Part shown: positions 51,398-64,000 of the stretch, in pieces
Layout: every line of letters starts with the position of its first letter
Position numbering within the stretch: position 1 is the first letter of the stretch
Source of the DNA: Temnothorax longispinosus
Taxonomy: Eukaryota > Arthropoda > Insecta > Hymenoptera > Formicidae
Assembly (NCBI RefSeq): GCF_030848805.1
Contig: NC_092365.1
Span: 4,340,001 to 4,404,000, forward strand
Direction: 5' to 3'
DNA: 64,000 nucleotides
The notes under the pieces: generated by a model
What the model was told of the DNA's origin: nothing
Database searches by the model: none
Seen by the model: the letters and a program-made list of their open reading frames with translations, nothing else
Position numbers and translations under genes: made by a program

Positions 51398-52404
51398 TTT
51401 ATCTCATTTTTTAATTCTCTGAATTTTGTTAAATTAACTGCGGTTCTTCGAATTACTGAAACAAGTAGAGAAATTTTTGTAACACTTAATTGCTGATTGC
51501 ATTAAGCGATTGCCATCACGCTAACAGCTTTAGTGATATTTGTACGTGAAAACTGGAATATTTAATATGAGGTAATTTGTTAGCGTTATTTTGGAGTTCA
51601 AAGGGTTACTTTGCGTTTCGCGCGGGCAAACAGAGCGAGCGCGGGCGTATACTATACGTTCCATTAAAAACTGATATCGGCTACGAAAATGACGAAAGCG
51701 GAGTGAGGTAGCCGAAAAAGCGCACCGTACACACGCGGCGCAAAAAGTTATTTTCGCCGCGGAATATTTAACTTCCGCGTGTGTGCGGCTTGAAATCGTA
51801 TCAGGGCTTAAAGCTTTCGTGGAGTCGTTGCATTAAAAATGGACGTGTTCGGGGAGGGGGGGGGGGAGGATAAGACTAAAACATACCTACATAATAAAAC
51901 ATACGATCGTGTGTGCCGCGAAACGTTTCGCGCATACGTTACGAGTGGAGTCGATCGCGCGTTATTTCAGCGGCCGCGCCGGGAGAGCAGGAAAACGATT
52001 AATTTTCGATGCGAGTCGGCATGAAAAGATAATCTCTCGTATGGATTAAAAGAGAGCTTCTGCTCCGTCTATTCCGTCGCGGACAGGTCGGTGAACTTTG
52101 ACTGAGGTAGATCTACGGCGACGCATCAAAATGCAGTGTTTCAAGTCAGCATTGATTTCAGTTACCACCGCAAAAATCGCGCGATCTTCCCTCTGTCACT
52201 CCTGTGATCGTACATCCGTTTTTTTTTGTGCACATTTCTCCAGAGATCGCACGTGTATGGACGATACTGACCACGTGTACCTGCCGCCGACAAGTATGGC
52301 AGCGTACGTACGCATAATACTAACGCAAACAGCCGACTGTCATTTATACGTCGATGAGAACGTGCATGCAAGTTGTGCGGGATACATTGCAGGTGCATTC
52401 ACGT
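51393..52404. other. Non-coding, nothing recognised
   Basis: Mixed DNA with a G11 run at 51856-51866 and a NotI octamer at 51970. No gene is recognised. Confidence 0.6.
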
Positions 52405-52429
52405 ACACCACACACACACACACACACAC
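52405..52429 (+). repeat. (CA)n microsatellite
   Basis: About ten CA units at 52409-52429 after a short ACA lead-in, followed by alternating GCATGTGTACATG DNA. The whole stretch alternates purine and pyrimidine. Confidence 0.95.
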
Positions 52430-55385
52430 GCATGTGTACATGTATATACGTGTGCGTTCTGTATGTAAATTATATTCGAGTATACTCGAGCGCTCTGGCC
52501 GCATATAACGAGAGTGCGAGCGCGAGAGAGAGCGCGCAATTCTGGATGGTTATTTATTAAACATACCTTCATTACGCGATCTGTACATATTTTAGCACGT
52601 TTTGCACGTACGAATCGCGCCCGGCTGAAACGGGCCAACGCGACGGCACCGTTAATAGTTAGAGAAAAAAAAGCTCGGACTCGGCCTAATGTCCCTCCCG
52701 CTTGCGCAGCGTGTGCCGTGTAGTTCGCGGTCGTGATTTCGTTGCCGCCACCGTCGTCGTTATCATCTTGGCGTGCTGAAAAATGCAGCAATTTGGTTAA
52801 CCGGATTAAATGCCGGCGGTTCTTTTCGCGTATTCTTAGATTTTTTAATCCTATATCTTCTGTTTGCTTAAGCTGATTTTCACCGCTAAAGTTGGCGGTA
52901 ATGTAAATTACTCCGTAAGTTCGCTCGTGTGGCGTCGGAATACGAAATCCATTTTGCTTTTTATTTTTGCCGTTTTTATAGAACTAAATACGACTATTTG
53001 AATATCATTATCTACAGATATTACTCACTGACAATAAATCTCATATCACGCAAATAAAAATTAAAAGATGCACAAACTGTTTAGGATACTACTTGAAAAA
53101 CAGTTTTATCACAATGTACCAAACTGATAGAAATAAAAATTAATTTGTTAATAGTATGAGAAATATTAGCCGCAATGAGTTAAATAATTATTTCATCATA
53201 TTTTTTTAAATGGTTGAGCTAATAAAGTGGATTAACTGAAAGAGAATTTTAAAGAAAATATTTTAAAGTTACAAGTAATTAAAAATGTCTGTCTCTCTGT
53301 TACCTATGCGACAAATTTTTAATAATATTTATATATAGAGTGTTTGACAGTCGCGTTTATTATTAATATGAATATGAAGTATTGATAATTTATTATTAGT
53401 AATGAGGTAAAAAAAGGTGAGAGAGAAAGAGAGTTTTGGTGAGCTTATAAGCTCGCGTTTTTTAATTAATTTCATTTCACGTTTTACATCTATTAAAAAA
53501 TATATGGGTATATATATATATTTGGAGATAATATTCCAAAAAGGATTCCACTCATAATCCACGGAAATTTATTGACAATGTGCCTTTCGCACCGCGGAAA
53601 GAATAAACGAGTATAATTTATTAACATTACGCAATCCGATTGGCTCCAGTCGAAAATGCACGATGCAGCAACTCAAATCTTTGAAAAATGATATTTATCG
53701 TTCTCCAATGCGTATATATCGTTAATTTGCAACACGTTGTATTTATTCGATGGGGAAATATATTTTCTAATTCATGAGCGGATGGAAAATTCGCGAACGG
53801 ACGATCGTTTGAGTGAAAAATTGGAACGTACTCGAATTTGTAAATCCTCTTTTATTCAACGAACGTTAAAACATTCGGAAAGACAAAACTAAATCGCGCG
53901 CACGCAGGTCCTCCTGGGCACTACTCTAAACGCTATTAATCACCAACGACCTCACGGTCCGCGGCAAAATGCAGCTGTGCACCTGCGGCCCGCGTTTTAA
54001 TCGTTTCGCTCGAAAAGGGCGCGATAGTGCGGGTTCTTCCTTTGATGCAGGTCGTTCCGACGCTCGCGGATACATGTCGCTACATCTGCTCCTGACGCGT
54101 TTCCGTTTCGATCCTGGACCTGCAGACCGTCATGTGGGGGGGGGGGGCGGCTTTTGCGCGTACGTATATAGCCGGATCGCACTATCACACACGCACACGC
54201 GGTGTCACGCGCATACACGAACGAACGATACCGCGCGCACACGAACGCACGCGTGGGCGTACACTGTAAGCTGCACCCCGAAATGCAGCGGCTGGCTGTC
54301 GTTGTAGGAAGGCTCGATAATACAGTGGCATAATGCCCGGCAATATAGCATAAAGGGGTTGACACGTTGACGCTGTCACGTGCCACTGGCGTCCCAGGGG
54401 CTATTGACTACGTGACGTAATAGTAGAGCCCGGCCTCTATGAGAAAGGAGCCTCTCTCTTACACACACTCGTTAAATACGCCCGTCGCTAGCGCCCCGAC
54501 CCGCCGACCCTGACGCCGATTCTTTCTATCGCGGCTTCCGCCCGGATTTAGTCACAATTTTCCGTTAAAGTCCGCCCGGTCCCGTATCTCGCCGCACCGA
54601 CTGTAATAACTAGCTTTTTTGCCATTCGGAAGAACAAAAGTTCATAGGTTGGTAAAAGAAAAAAAGTAAAAAAAAAAAAATCACGCAAGAATCATCGATA
54701 CGGTATAACATTCGTTTTCACCACGCACAATTGCTACATTTGCGATAAAAGCCGTAATTTGTTAGTATCTTTAAAGCATTTATATATAAAAATGTAAAAG
54801 AAATGTAAAAGTAAATCGATAGGCGAATTTGTAATCAGGCGTTATTAATTGCGGAATTATTAATTTTACACACAAGATAAATGCGTACAGAAATATCGAG
54901 TTTCTACAGTAAACATTTCCAGAGATAACCATTGCAGCCACAGAATTTTTTTTTAATCGAAAAAAACTTTCAAACGAAGCCACAAGGTGCTGCAAATAAA
55001 TAAAAAAAAAAAAAAGAATCGAAATGCTTTATCGATAAATGTCAGCTCGTATCTTTTTAATCGAAACGAAATTCGAGGTGGATATTTAAATAATCGTACC
55101 TAATGCATTTCATTAAAAATATTTCACCGATCGTAGATTATTAATTAGCTGTCAATCGCCGGGTGATATTAATTTCGGAACACAGAATGTGACAGAGCGG
55201 CTTTTGATCGCCCGGCATGGCGATGCTCGATTATCGCTCGATGAAAAATACATGATCGGTCCTTATCGGCGAAGCGAGATACGCGAAGCGAGATCTCCAT
55301 TCCCATACGGGAAGAGGGGGGAGGGAGCAGCCGAGAATCTATCAGGCACGGAATGAAAGTTTTTAATTACTGGAGAACCAGAGAG

Positions 55386-55390
<5 letters not shown>
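52430..55390. other. Long non-coding stretch
   Basis: AT-rich from 52970 to 53560 and 54600 to 55140. A G12 run (54136-54147) is followed by CA-rich alternating DNA (54182-54265). A 14-bp direct duplication (GCGAAGCGAGATAC-type) lies at 55269-55294. Poly-A runs lie near 54669-54680 and 55001-55014. No gene is recognised. Confidence 0.6.
54136..54147 (+). repeat. G12 homopolymer
   Basis: Twelve consecutive G, next to GGCGG. Confidence 0.9.

Positions 55391-55419
<29 letters not shown>
55391..55419 (+). repeat. (GA)14 microsatellite
   Basis: 29-bp uninterrupted GA run. A short (GGGAC)3 repeat follows at 55451-55466. Confidence 0.96.
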
Positions 55420-55421
<2 letters not shown>

Positions 55422-56505
55422 GGCGACAGACGCGTACGCGCGTCCTAAACGGGACGGGACGGGACGAGGATGCGGTTAGTTACATCGCGGCGCGATTGAT
55501 GGGTGACCCAGATTCTGAGTACGAGTGTGTCTGGCCGCCTCTCCGTCTGATGAAAGGGATGGACGCGAACGGGATGGGTATAACTGGGCGACAGAAGTGC
55601 ATCGTAGAATGATCAGATTCCATAACGTCACGTACCTATTTGGTCGCGCGCATTTGGTAACCGAGCCACCCGCACGCGTCTCTGGTTTCCCCCTTCTAAT
55701 CAGGCTCGCAGTTACAAATTAATTTATCCCGATTAATATACGCGCGCGACTATGTCCCGCGAATGTCCGGTCTCGCAAATGTCTCGGATAAAATTTCACC
55801 GTCGTGAGTTAATTTGTCCGGGAACCTGATAGCGAAACGGGGGGGTTTTGTCCCTCGTTAAAAGTCGAGCTTCACACTCACCGACCTTAACCGCGTGACC
55901 TCGCCGCGGGATTCCGTTTCGCGTTGCATTTTTATGATAATGTCCAATCACGGCGCACGCGAGCTGGCTGGCTGGCTGGCCTTGACAGTGCGCGCGCGGG
56001 ACGCGAAGACGCGAATGAATTATGAGCGATAATGAGCATTTGTTGCGGGTTGATGAATTACGAGCCTCAATGAATATACATGATGCTAATGATGAGGAAA
56101 TTTACGCGCCGTAATCGAGCGATCCCGAATGCAGCTGCAATATCCGATAATAACGTCATCAAATTCTATAGAAATATCTTGTGTCTCCTTCCCCCTGATG
56201 AAATTTTCGTGCGTACAGTACAGAATAATTATTCTCTCATCGACGATCCAAAAATGTGAAATCCAAAGTAACGAGAACACAACGTGCTATACAAAGAAAA
56301 ACTAAAAATTATGCAATAATGCGATTAAAACGGCAATCCTTCGAGAAATTGAATTTCTTTAAAAATAAATTATAAAAATATTTTGCAGCTGTCCGCGCGA
56401 AAAGTATTTTTGAACGTCTTCACGTTCAAGACTTCACTTCTGGGACAACATCTTCATCATCGTGTCTTTTTGCAGATGTTGCGTCCCTGAGGACTGATTT
56501 CATCA
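55420..56505. other. Non-coding, nothing recognised
   Basis: CpG-rich to about 55990, including a (GGCT)n repeat near 55966-55980, then AT-richer. No gene is recognised. Confidence 0.6.
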
Positions 56506-56540
56506 AAGTCGGTAAACTTCATCCGTAAGTTAACCGACTT
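56506..56540. other. Stable 35-nt hairpin
   Basis: AAGTCGGTAAACTT and AAGTTAACCGACTT are complementary at 13 of 14 positions around the 7-nt loop CATCCGT. No T-run or gene follows. It is shorter than a typical insect pre-miRNA. Confidence 0.5.
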
Positions 56541-58392
56541 AACGCTCTTTACTCTTTTAGTTTTAGCGAAAGACGAAAATGGACCGAGAGTTTAAAGTTA
56601 ATCTTCAAAGTTAATGTTTCGCCGTCCAATAATCAATATTTTCCAAGATACAATTTTTACCGTCCAGGTAAAGCGGCAGCACAAAATCGAACCATTTCTC
56701 ATATTGGAATCGGGAGCGGAAATCGATTTCCATGTGTATTATAGTCGCCAAATAATTGCGCAGAGTTACGTAACGCGCCGTTCAAACAAGAAATCCAAAA
56801 AGACGATCACGAATAGTAACCACTAGATCCCAAAGGATTAATTCATGAAGATCCGTGTAACGCTCTTGTGTTAACGTTCTTGTGTTAGTAAACGATCGTG
56901 TTAACATAGAATTCCTTTTGACGCGCAACGTATATTAATTCAGAGTACAATGTGGATTAATCCTGAAGTCTCTAGGCGGATATTCAATGTAAATTGTAAG
57001 GAATAGAACTCACGATTTTACATACTTAAACGGATGAAGCGATTGTCACTTTTTTCTCGATATAGCCGAGATTAAAAGTCCAATACAACGTGCATAAATA
57101 TCTTTTTACATTATTTAAAATCGAAAATCGATCGGAAACGACCCATTTTAAATTACGCGTAATCAATGAAATCGCATTAATTAACGTCATTACCGTTAAA
57201 TTACATGTAACCAGGGCGGCTGCCTTTCATATTTAAAGCGACTACCTCTAATTCCGATCGATTTAAGAAAATATACGGGAACCCAGATGTAGCGCAGCGC
57301 ATATGTGTATAACGCATTCATTGAATCAAGAGTAAACCTTGCGAGTTACTCTCTCGAGTGATCGCGAAACGCCGATGAATTTCAATTATCCCGTTCATAC
57401 GCGCGAGCTTTCGTTAATCTCGCGATTTTTGTCATACCGCCGGTTTTTTTTTAATCCCGCCAGACCGCATGTCTACGTACTACGTACCCCACAAGCTTTT
57501 CCTCTCCCCCGCGTCTCTTTTATATCCCTCGATCCCTCGAGGGGATTTCGAGTGCAGAAAGAGATCGGTGGAAAAGTGGCGCTTGTTTCGCATCGTCAAC
57601 AGCGTCACTGGCGGCTCGCTCGCTATGTTAATTCCCAGCTACGTATATCGGATCGTATGCACTCGGCTTGTTTCTCATCTAACTATCTCGATATTGTAAA
57701 ATATTACCGTCTGCGGACCTTCATTAGCGACGGTTTCTCTCCACGGTGTAAATCAAAGTTACGAAACTGGCGTTTATTTCCTTTGACATTTTACTTTCTC
57801 GATATTATTATGAAATACTTTCCAACTCTGGTCGATTTTATATACATGCTCATTATGAGTTCAAATATAAACGTTGTACACTTGAGTACCGTTGCGTGTA
57901 ATAGGATTACGGTCCACAGATTATTTCAAAATTGACGTCATAGGCAATGTATGACTGATTATGGACCACAAATGCTAAATTGCGAATATAAAATGATAAA
58001 ATATGAGCGCAAATATTTCAAGTGAAAAGTAAATTCTGATGTCGAGCAACGAATCGTGAACAATAATCTTGATCGGTATCCTATTATTTAAATCTTTTAC
58101 GAATCAGTGAAACAAATCGGTTCACACAATTGATGATTTTTCCAATTTCTCTCTCTTGTTAAATAGAGACACGATATCGCGAGAAGTGTTTATCATAGAT
58201 GCAATTTTTAACATAGTCTGAAAACCGCAATGGATGTGCTCACAACAGCGGTGCATTTTTTGGCCGGCAAGTTCGATATTACGCGAAATATTGCCGCCTG
58301 TGGACATTGATTAGCGACCAAAGCCATACGTGCGGATGGTTGCAAGCCGCAGCTGCGATCGGCCTCGAGGAAACTGCATCGGTTCGCCGCAC
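56541..58392. other. Non-coding, 14-bp tandem repeat
   Basis: Contains a ~14-bp tandem repeat at 56858-56904. The 198-codon frame at 57339-57935 starts with TTG and is unrecognised. A short ATG frame at 56614 reaches a CAG|GTAAAG donor-like site at 56667, probably by chance. Confidence 0.55.
56858..56904 (+). repeat. ~14-bp tandem repeat, ~3.2 copies
   Basis: Units TAACGCTCTTGTGT and TAACGTTCTTGTGT are followed by a diverged 16-bp unit ending CGATCGTGT and a partial TAACA. Confidence 0.7.
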
Positions 58393-58414
58393 TGTATACA
58401 CGCGCGTGTATACA
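58393..58414. other. Perfect 22-bp palindrome
   Basis: TGTATACACGC is followed directly by its reverse complement GCGTGTATACA. The TG/CG-rich DNA continues as alternating purine-pyrimidine to about 58450, which favours Z-DNA or a cruciform. Confidence 0.75.
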
Positions 58415-60432
58415 TGTGCGTGTATGCGTGTGTGTGTGCAAGTGCACGTACGATACTCGGATACTTAGAGAATGGGGTGCATCCATTACGGGGTGCGAGG
58501 TCGTGCGCGCGTCCCCTGCGTTCGATTCTGGTTTATCGGGAATTTCTAAAGGCGCTCGCGCCGGCAACGCCTGTGCAATATGCAGCGCGGCTGCATTTTG
58601 CTCGCGGCGCGGCGGCCGCGGCGAGACGAAGGGAACGAACACGGGAAAGGAGATACGCCGCCGTCCACGTCGCGTTCGTTCTTATGGTGCGATTTCTCCG
58701 ATCGTGGCGCGGGAGGAGGAAAATGCGCGAAAACGATGTAATTTACGGAGATCGATCTGGACATTCAGATTTATTTATCTTCCCCCGTCGGTAATTATAT
58801 CAGCATAAAACCGGTTTACAATATCGTACTCGGTGAAAATTACGCGGTTAATGGCGTGACATAATTTATGCAGCACGTGGCAATAATGCGGTGCCTATTC
58901 AAATTAATTTCGAATTTACATCATCCTGTGCAAATATTATAGAGACACAGAATATTGATGAGATACGTATATGATTACCTATAGTTTTTTTTTTTTACAT
59001 TAATATTGCTCTTGTAATTATTGATTTCTCTCATTCGTTCTTTAAGATATATATGTAATGACAACAAAAACAGCAACCAAAGATATTATATCTCGTGTTT
59101 CGAAGAACCGAAAGTTGTATGAAAGTACATAAGTAGCATTCTCTCTCAATAGATAGAATGAAATTTTACAATCGATAGAGAGAGAAATCTTGGTCCTGCA
59201 ATATGTCCATCTCTGTTTTATGCAAGTGGCAAGTGAGAGGCAAAGATGTGCGCACAAAAAACGTTAATCGGATTGCACGAGAGAGTGCTCCGTACTCGTA
59301 TTAAAAAGTGTAAAGGTTTAACTTCATTGACAGTAACAGCCACACGCATTTAACACTCGATTTAAAAAAAAAAGAGAGAGAAAATGAGCGAGGATGAACA
59401 TGAAAAGGTGACTCGACAGATTTTATGGATCTTTTAAACGAGAAGATAAATTTCATAACACAAATTTATGTTCTGAATTTTTATATTTTATCATGATAAT
59501 CGCAAACGTTTTACATAGACGAGATATTTTAACTCGCACGTTTCCCATTAGAATTAATTGCTGTGCAAAATTACTATAGCTGGCATTTAAGTGGCAGAAT
59601 AGAGCGATTCCAGAATAGCGAGATCTAAAATCAGATTTTGAATCGCTTTTTCCATTCGATTCTGCGTTATTTCGCGATAGGTCGCGATTGCCGTTTCTGG
59701 CGTCGCGGTCGTGAGAAATCGAGACTGTCCAAATTAATTTCCATTCTTCGGCACGATGACTGGCTTATCTCGTTAACGAGTCCAATTCGGGACTATTATA
59801 TGCAAATAAGTCACCGATCTCTCTGTATGGTTAGCCTATCTCTCTTTGCGATTGCTCGTCTTCCTCCCCCTCCTACCTCCCCCCTCTTTCCTTGCACGTC
59901 AGCTTCTATCAGCAACACGCCTCTTCTCCATCATCCTCATCCTCATTTGTCTATCTATACGTCGTCTTCCCGCTTTCTCTTTCCCTCTCTCCCTCTCTTA
60001 GGCTACTAAGACCTCAAAGCCCGAGGTTCGTCTTAATTACAGTTGTCTCGAGTCAATCTGGATGGTAATTAACCTGCTTGCCCGCACCCCGGAGTTACCT
60101 CAGAGAAATGAGGATCATCTCCCTTCCTTCGCGCGGCGCCGCCTCGTCTCTGTCGAATACCTGTACGTGAGGTGCGAGCGACGCGGCGAGGAGGAAGAGG
60201 CGGGAGTAAAAGGGGAGCGAATTCTGAAATCTCGCAGAAGTGACGGGGAGAAAAAGTGTGCCGAGAGGGCGGCCAGGGCAGGGCGGGCGTTAATGGATGT
60301 TGATTTACGCGTGGTTGCCGTGAAATTGACAAACAGATTTCGCGGGCTCTGCCCGTGAGAGAGAGAGGGCAAGCACGTCCGCGTTATTAAAATACACCTG
60401 GGGCGGAGCAAGGGGGGAGGCGAGGAAAAAGA
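58415..60432. other. Non-coding, mixed
   Basis: CpG-rich to about 58700 with a NotI octamer at 58612, then AT-richer with a T12 run (58985-58996). Overlapping frames on both strands at 58208-58808 are unrecognised. Confidence 0.6.
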
Positions 60433-60451
60433 GGGCAGGGGAGCGGGAGGG
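60433..60451 (+). other. Short-loop G-quadruplex motif
   Basis: G tracts at 60433-60435, 60438-60441, 60445-60447 and 60449-60451 with loops of only 2, 3 and 1 nt, the tightest such motif in the window. It lies 33 bp upstream of a TATAAAAGG. Confidence 0.65.
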
Positions 60452-60483
60452 CAGGAAATTGCAGCTAAACAAGCGTGGAGGAG

Positions 60484-60492
60484 TATAAAAGG
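60484..60492 (+). promoter_or_regulatory. Possible TATA box
   Basis: A TATAAAAGG match downstream of a G-rich segment. No initiator or recognisable gene follows. On the other strand the 60651-60115 frame crosses it but begins at GTG and is low complexity. Confidence 0.2.
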
Positions 60493-63400
60493 ATGATTTT
60501 GCATGAAAACAAGCGGTAAAGGCGGATTAACTATTCGCGGCTCGAAAACGACAAAGAAAAAAAAAAGAGGGACGCCTTGCCGCATAATGGCGGACTTTAC
60601 ACTCGGCCCTCTCTCTCCCGGAGGAAAAGCCGTGTCAGAGTAGGTACACACGCGGGAGGGCTATCTTTATAAATGACTTCGTCGAGAGTGCGCGGGCTGA
60701 GTTTTAAAATACGCCTCTCTCTCCCTTCTGCTTTCTCCAACTTTCTAAATCGAAGGACGCTTATTACGTCAGATCCATCAAACGATTAAATTTCAATAGA
60801 GACACTCCCCTCTTTAAGCTTTCATTTTACCTGTTCAGAATAAATGATACTCTACACGTCTTTTTTCCCCTCTTTCTTTCACCAAGTGGCTGTAACTTAA
60901 TGTTTTTAATGTTATTTTGAAGTGTCAATTATTTGGTGCAGATATAGCCTCTTCTCATTGTCGCAAATACGTCTAATTATATCGAATGTGCATTTTTACT
61001 TTTGTCTGCACTGGGTATATAAGAACTGTCAATTTTAGTTGCACCGTCTCTATAAACTTAAAAATAAGGAATCTAATCTTTGGATAATCGAGATCTCCTC
61101 GAGACTATTTGAACCATTTTTCAGTAGACAATTCAATGTTTCTCGATCTCTTCGTTTTTCTCTCTCGGATTGGAATATTTATATCCCCGAGAAACTTCAT
61201 ATTCTAAACTTCATTTCTGGTGAACGAGCGGTTCGATTAAGTAGCACATATGCGAGTAGCATCCGCCGCTCGCGTATTAAGCGCGTCAGAACTTTACGGA
61301 TAAATTATCTATTAGTCGTTCGACCGCCGGCCTGTCGGCCATATTTCCCGACCCCTCGCCGGCAACCAGTAAATAATCTGCGCTACCTAACGACGTCACG
61401 GATCTGCGATACATCGATTCGGTAACATACGGCGCGCTTCCATTATTTCGTATTATTTTCAGCCATTTTTAAACAAATTTCTATTTCCCCGCGCTATTAA
61501 TGAATATTAACAATATCGCGAACGTTAAAATCGCCGTAAACTGTAATTTGCCGTATAATCGTATTTTTACCCACCGTTTTCCACCGGGGAAGTAAATACA
61601 AATTGCAACGGGATGTACGTTCGTAAATGGATTCCATTATGCAGGAGAAAAGTAACGGCGTTGTTTCGAATAATTTCCGAATAAATGTTGAGCCACACAA
61701 TTCGGAGGTGAAAGAAATCATGTCCTGTGAACGCACCGAATGCCGGACGTTCTACTTTTTATACGGCGTATCTATATTGCACATTTAAATTCAGGACATT
61801 ACGTCCTTTTTTTTTTTAATTCGAGCTTCAACGTGATTCGCATAGAGAAAGGTTGGCTTTTCTCTTATCGCATAATGAGGCACCGGATACACCCGGTGTA
61901 TCGATATGACGCAACGCGCGCACACGTGCGCACGCGCGCACGACGTGCGTGTCGGTGTGACGAATAACAATAAGAAAAGTTACGCGACGACACACCACAG
62001 GGAAATATCGACTACATCCGCGGGCGGACGTCGAGGGTCGGTGTGTAAAATATAGAGGTCGAAGTTGCCACTACAGGGAGCTTTCGCGGGGGATCAGCCG
62101 CGCGACCGGGGGCTCGACGGGGTCGCAAGTTCACGTTCGTGTTGTGGAATTGCCGATCGGGTCGTACACGACGAACGACGGGGGCGGGCTCGCGTGTCGG
62201 GCTGCAGGTGCCGTTACATAGGCCCATACATAATGCATAATATCAAGACTTCCCCAGTCGTTTCACGGCGAGCTTTCAATCGCGTAAGCCGTCCCTTTCG
62301 CCCCCATCGCCCGCAGGCAGCACGAGTGGCCACGTTGGTGGTCCCCCTTTGATCCCTCCCCCCTCTCTCTCGCTCTCTTTCCTCCCTTGTGCCGTGCGCA
62401 TAGGTCGATAAAATTTTACTCTCGCACCACCGTCCTACTACTCTATCTACCGCACGGCAGACCTTCCTCGAGATTTCTCTCTCTGTATACCTGGCGCCCT
62501 ACCGATTCTACGGAGGCCCCATATCGGCCGCTCGCTTCCCCGCTCGTCGGATAAGATAACGCCGTCGCGAATCGCTTTGACAATCGACGCCAAGAGTTTA
62601 ATCGTTGTCCCCTCGGTCGCGATCCTATTTCCTAGGAAACCACGCTAATTCAAGAGTTACGATTTTGATAAAATAATTCAATGGACACGTGTAGAAATGT
62701 TCAACCACGTCCAAAAGAACGGGTTAACAAAATACGAACGTTCCTAATAAATATTGATTCTGAAAAATCAAATTTATTAATTTTGCGATATAGGTATCTC
62801 CAAACTTGAGATTAAGAGTAGTAGCTCGCTCGTTTGTCCCAAAGATACGCATCCCGTGCTCTCATTGGCTCTCAACGCGTGCCGCCTGTTGATGTGAGAT
62901 GGCACGGTAATTAAGCACCGAATTTTCAGGCTTTAATGAAGCATCGCGGACCTTGGTGTCTTTTCACTGCGTTATTAGGCAAGCCGTACTCAAGACTTTG
63001 ATTACTTCAGCCCTCAAAGGAACCAGCTGCGGTTTCGTTAGCGGAAACCGCGCAATAATTATGCGATATCAAGCCTCCGCCTCGAGAAGGTGATTCGACG
63101 ACCTACTTCAAACTCGCATTCAGATTCCTCCCGTTAGCACAGAAGAGGCCAAGATTTAGCCTTTTAGCACCGCGACGCAACTCGAATGCAAGACAGCGGG
63201 AACATTTTTGAAGAGTATGCGGAATACATGAGAATGTTATTTTAATGGCGTCGCCTGTTCTGCCTGCGATTCTGAAAGTGTTATTCGCGTATAATTCGAT
63301 ACAACACGTACGTTATAGATTAAATTGAAAAGTCATGTCTCTATGCGAAAGATTATATTTCTTTTAACGCGAAAAACTATAGGTTTTTAATAGTGTCACG

Positions 63401-64000
63401 CTACCGTTTATCAATTGACTGTTAAAGCTGTTACTCTGTAATTCGACAACTATAAACGCCCTTTAAATATATCATTAAATATGCGCATATCAAACGGACC
63501 GAACATATTTGAAAACACACATAATATTTTCAACAGGTTTAAACAGGTTTCAACGTAGAATTAAATTTCTTGTAGCCGATAATTCGTTTATTCGATTATT
63601 TATCAGCGTGCTAAGTCTGTGTTTCGTTAAAGGGAAACTTAAAAATATTTTTTTCTTGAATTAAATAGGAAATTTCATACAAGCTGTAGTAATTCGCAAA
63701 CTGGAATAAATTTTTAAATGACGAATATCGGGTACACGATCGATATTTGCATGTGCTTGCTAAGCAGCAAAATTTACGACTCTCCTCTCGGGAGCAAATA
63801 TCTCTGAAGTATTTCCGGACAAGAAAAGAAATGTAGAACGGGGGGATGAGAGAAGGGATGCAGGACAATTCGTTTCGACAATACATTCACGACTCGCCTC
63901 TCCACTAACGGAACGTCCACCTGGCATTTTTACTTAAGCGCCATTAAGAAAGGCATTATTTTATTTTACTCTACCTTTTTTTTTGTCATCAACTCCGTTC
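60493..64000. other. Non-coding, nothing recognised
   Basis: Mixed DNA with a T11 run (61807-61817), alternating CG/CA DNA at 61912-61950, a TC tract near 62362-62384 and AT-rich DNA from 63290 on. Frames up to 128 codons (61039-61425 plus) are unrecognised. Confidence 0.6.

Noticed and set aside
52100..52115. let-7-like TGAGGTAG
   Set aside because: Match ends after eight bases and no hairpin is present.
55537..55562. Second hammerhead-like core (CTGATGA...CGAAC)
   Set aside because: GAAA is replaced by GAAC and flanking stems do not pair.
57339..57935. 198-codon plus-strand open frame
   Set aside because: TTG start, no recognisable motif, no splice or promoter context.
58515..58540. tRNA B-box-like GTTCGATTC
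   Set aside because: No A box, acceptor stem or cloverleaf upstream.
60115..60651. 178-codon minus-strand open frame
   Set aside because: GTG start and Pro/Ser/Leu/Arg-rich low complexity produced by a purine-rich plus strand.

Overview
This 64 kb window looks like a nuclear, non-coding stretch of an insect genome, most likely a hymenopteran and plausibly an ant. I base this on abundant, undepleted CpG (five NotI octamers, GCGGCCGC, at 28373, 28408, 31795, 51970 and 58612), alternating CpG-rich and AT-rich blocks, many long (GA/TC)n microsatellites, very few transposon remnants, and no bacterial-style packing of reading frames. The species is inferred, not proven.

I found no protein-coding gene, tRNA, rRNA, known microRNA or CRISPR array that I can defend. 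The longest open frames (up to 254 codons) mostly begin at TTG or GTG, lie in pyrimidine-rich or CpG-rich low-stop DNA, overlap equally long frames on the other strand and match no family I recognise. The window is best read as intergenic DNA or the interior of large introns. Short internal exons could still be hidden, because they cannot be recognised without alignment.

Layout: 1-5336 is mixed DNA with a GAC-rich tract and one good TATA match. 5337-7310 has microsatellites and a purine tract. 7311-16300 is mostly featureless with one short TA-flanked palindromic element (13046-13158). 16300-18400 is AT-rich with a foldback. 18400-25160 is featureless except for a Tourist-like MITE with TTA target duplications (20784-20927). 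25161-25550 is a 90-bp minisatellite that is open in one frame and ends in inverted partial units. 25551-30540 alternates CpG-rich and AT-rich DNA. 30541-32011 is CpG-rich and ends in a consensus splice donor, so it is the best (still weak) candidate for a promoter and first exon. 37889-38118 is a second palindromic MITE. 39552-40063 carries long GA and TC microsatellites in opposite orientation. 46864-47100 is a decayed ~70-bp tandem array. The rest is unique-looking non-coding DNA with scattered microsatellites, G-quadruplex motifs and short hairpins.

Because no genes are seen, no pathway or operon logic can be given. The supported content is repeat structure, three non-autonomous DNA transposon candidates and a few possible regulatory or DNA-structure sites.
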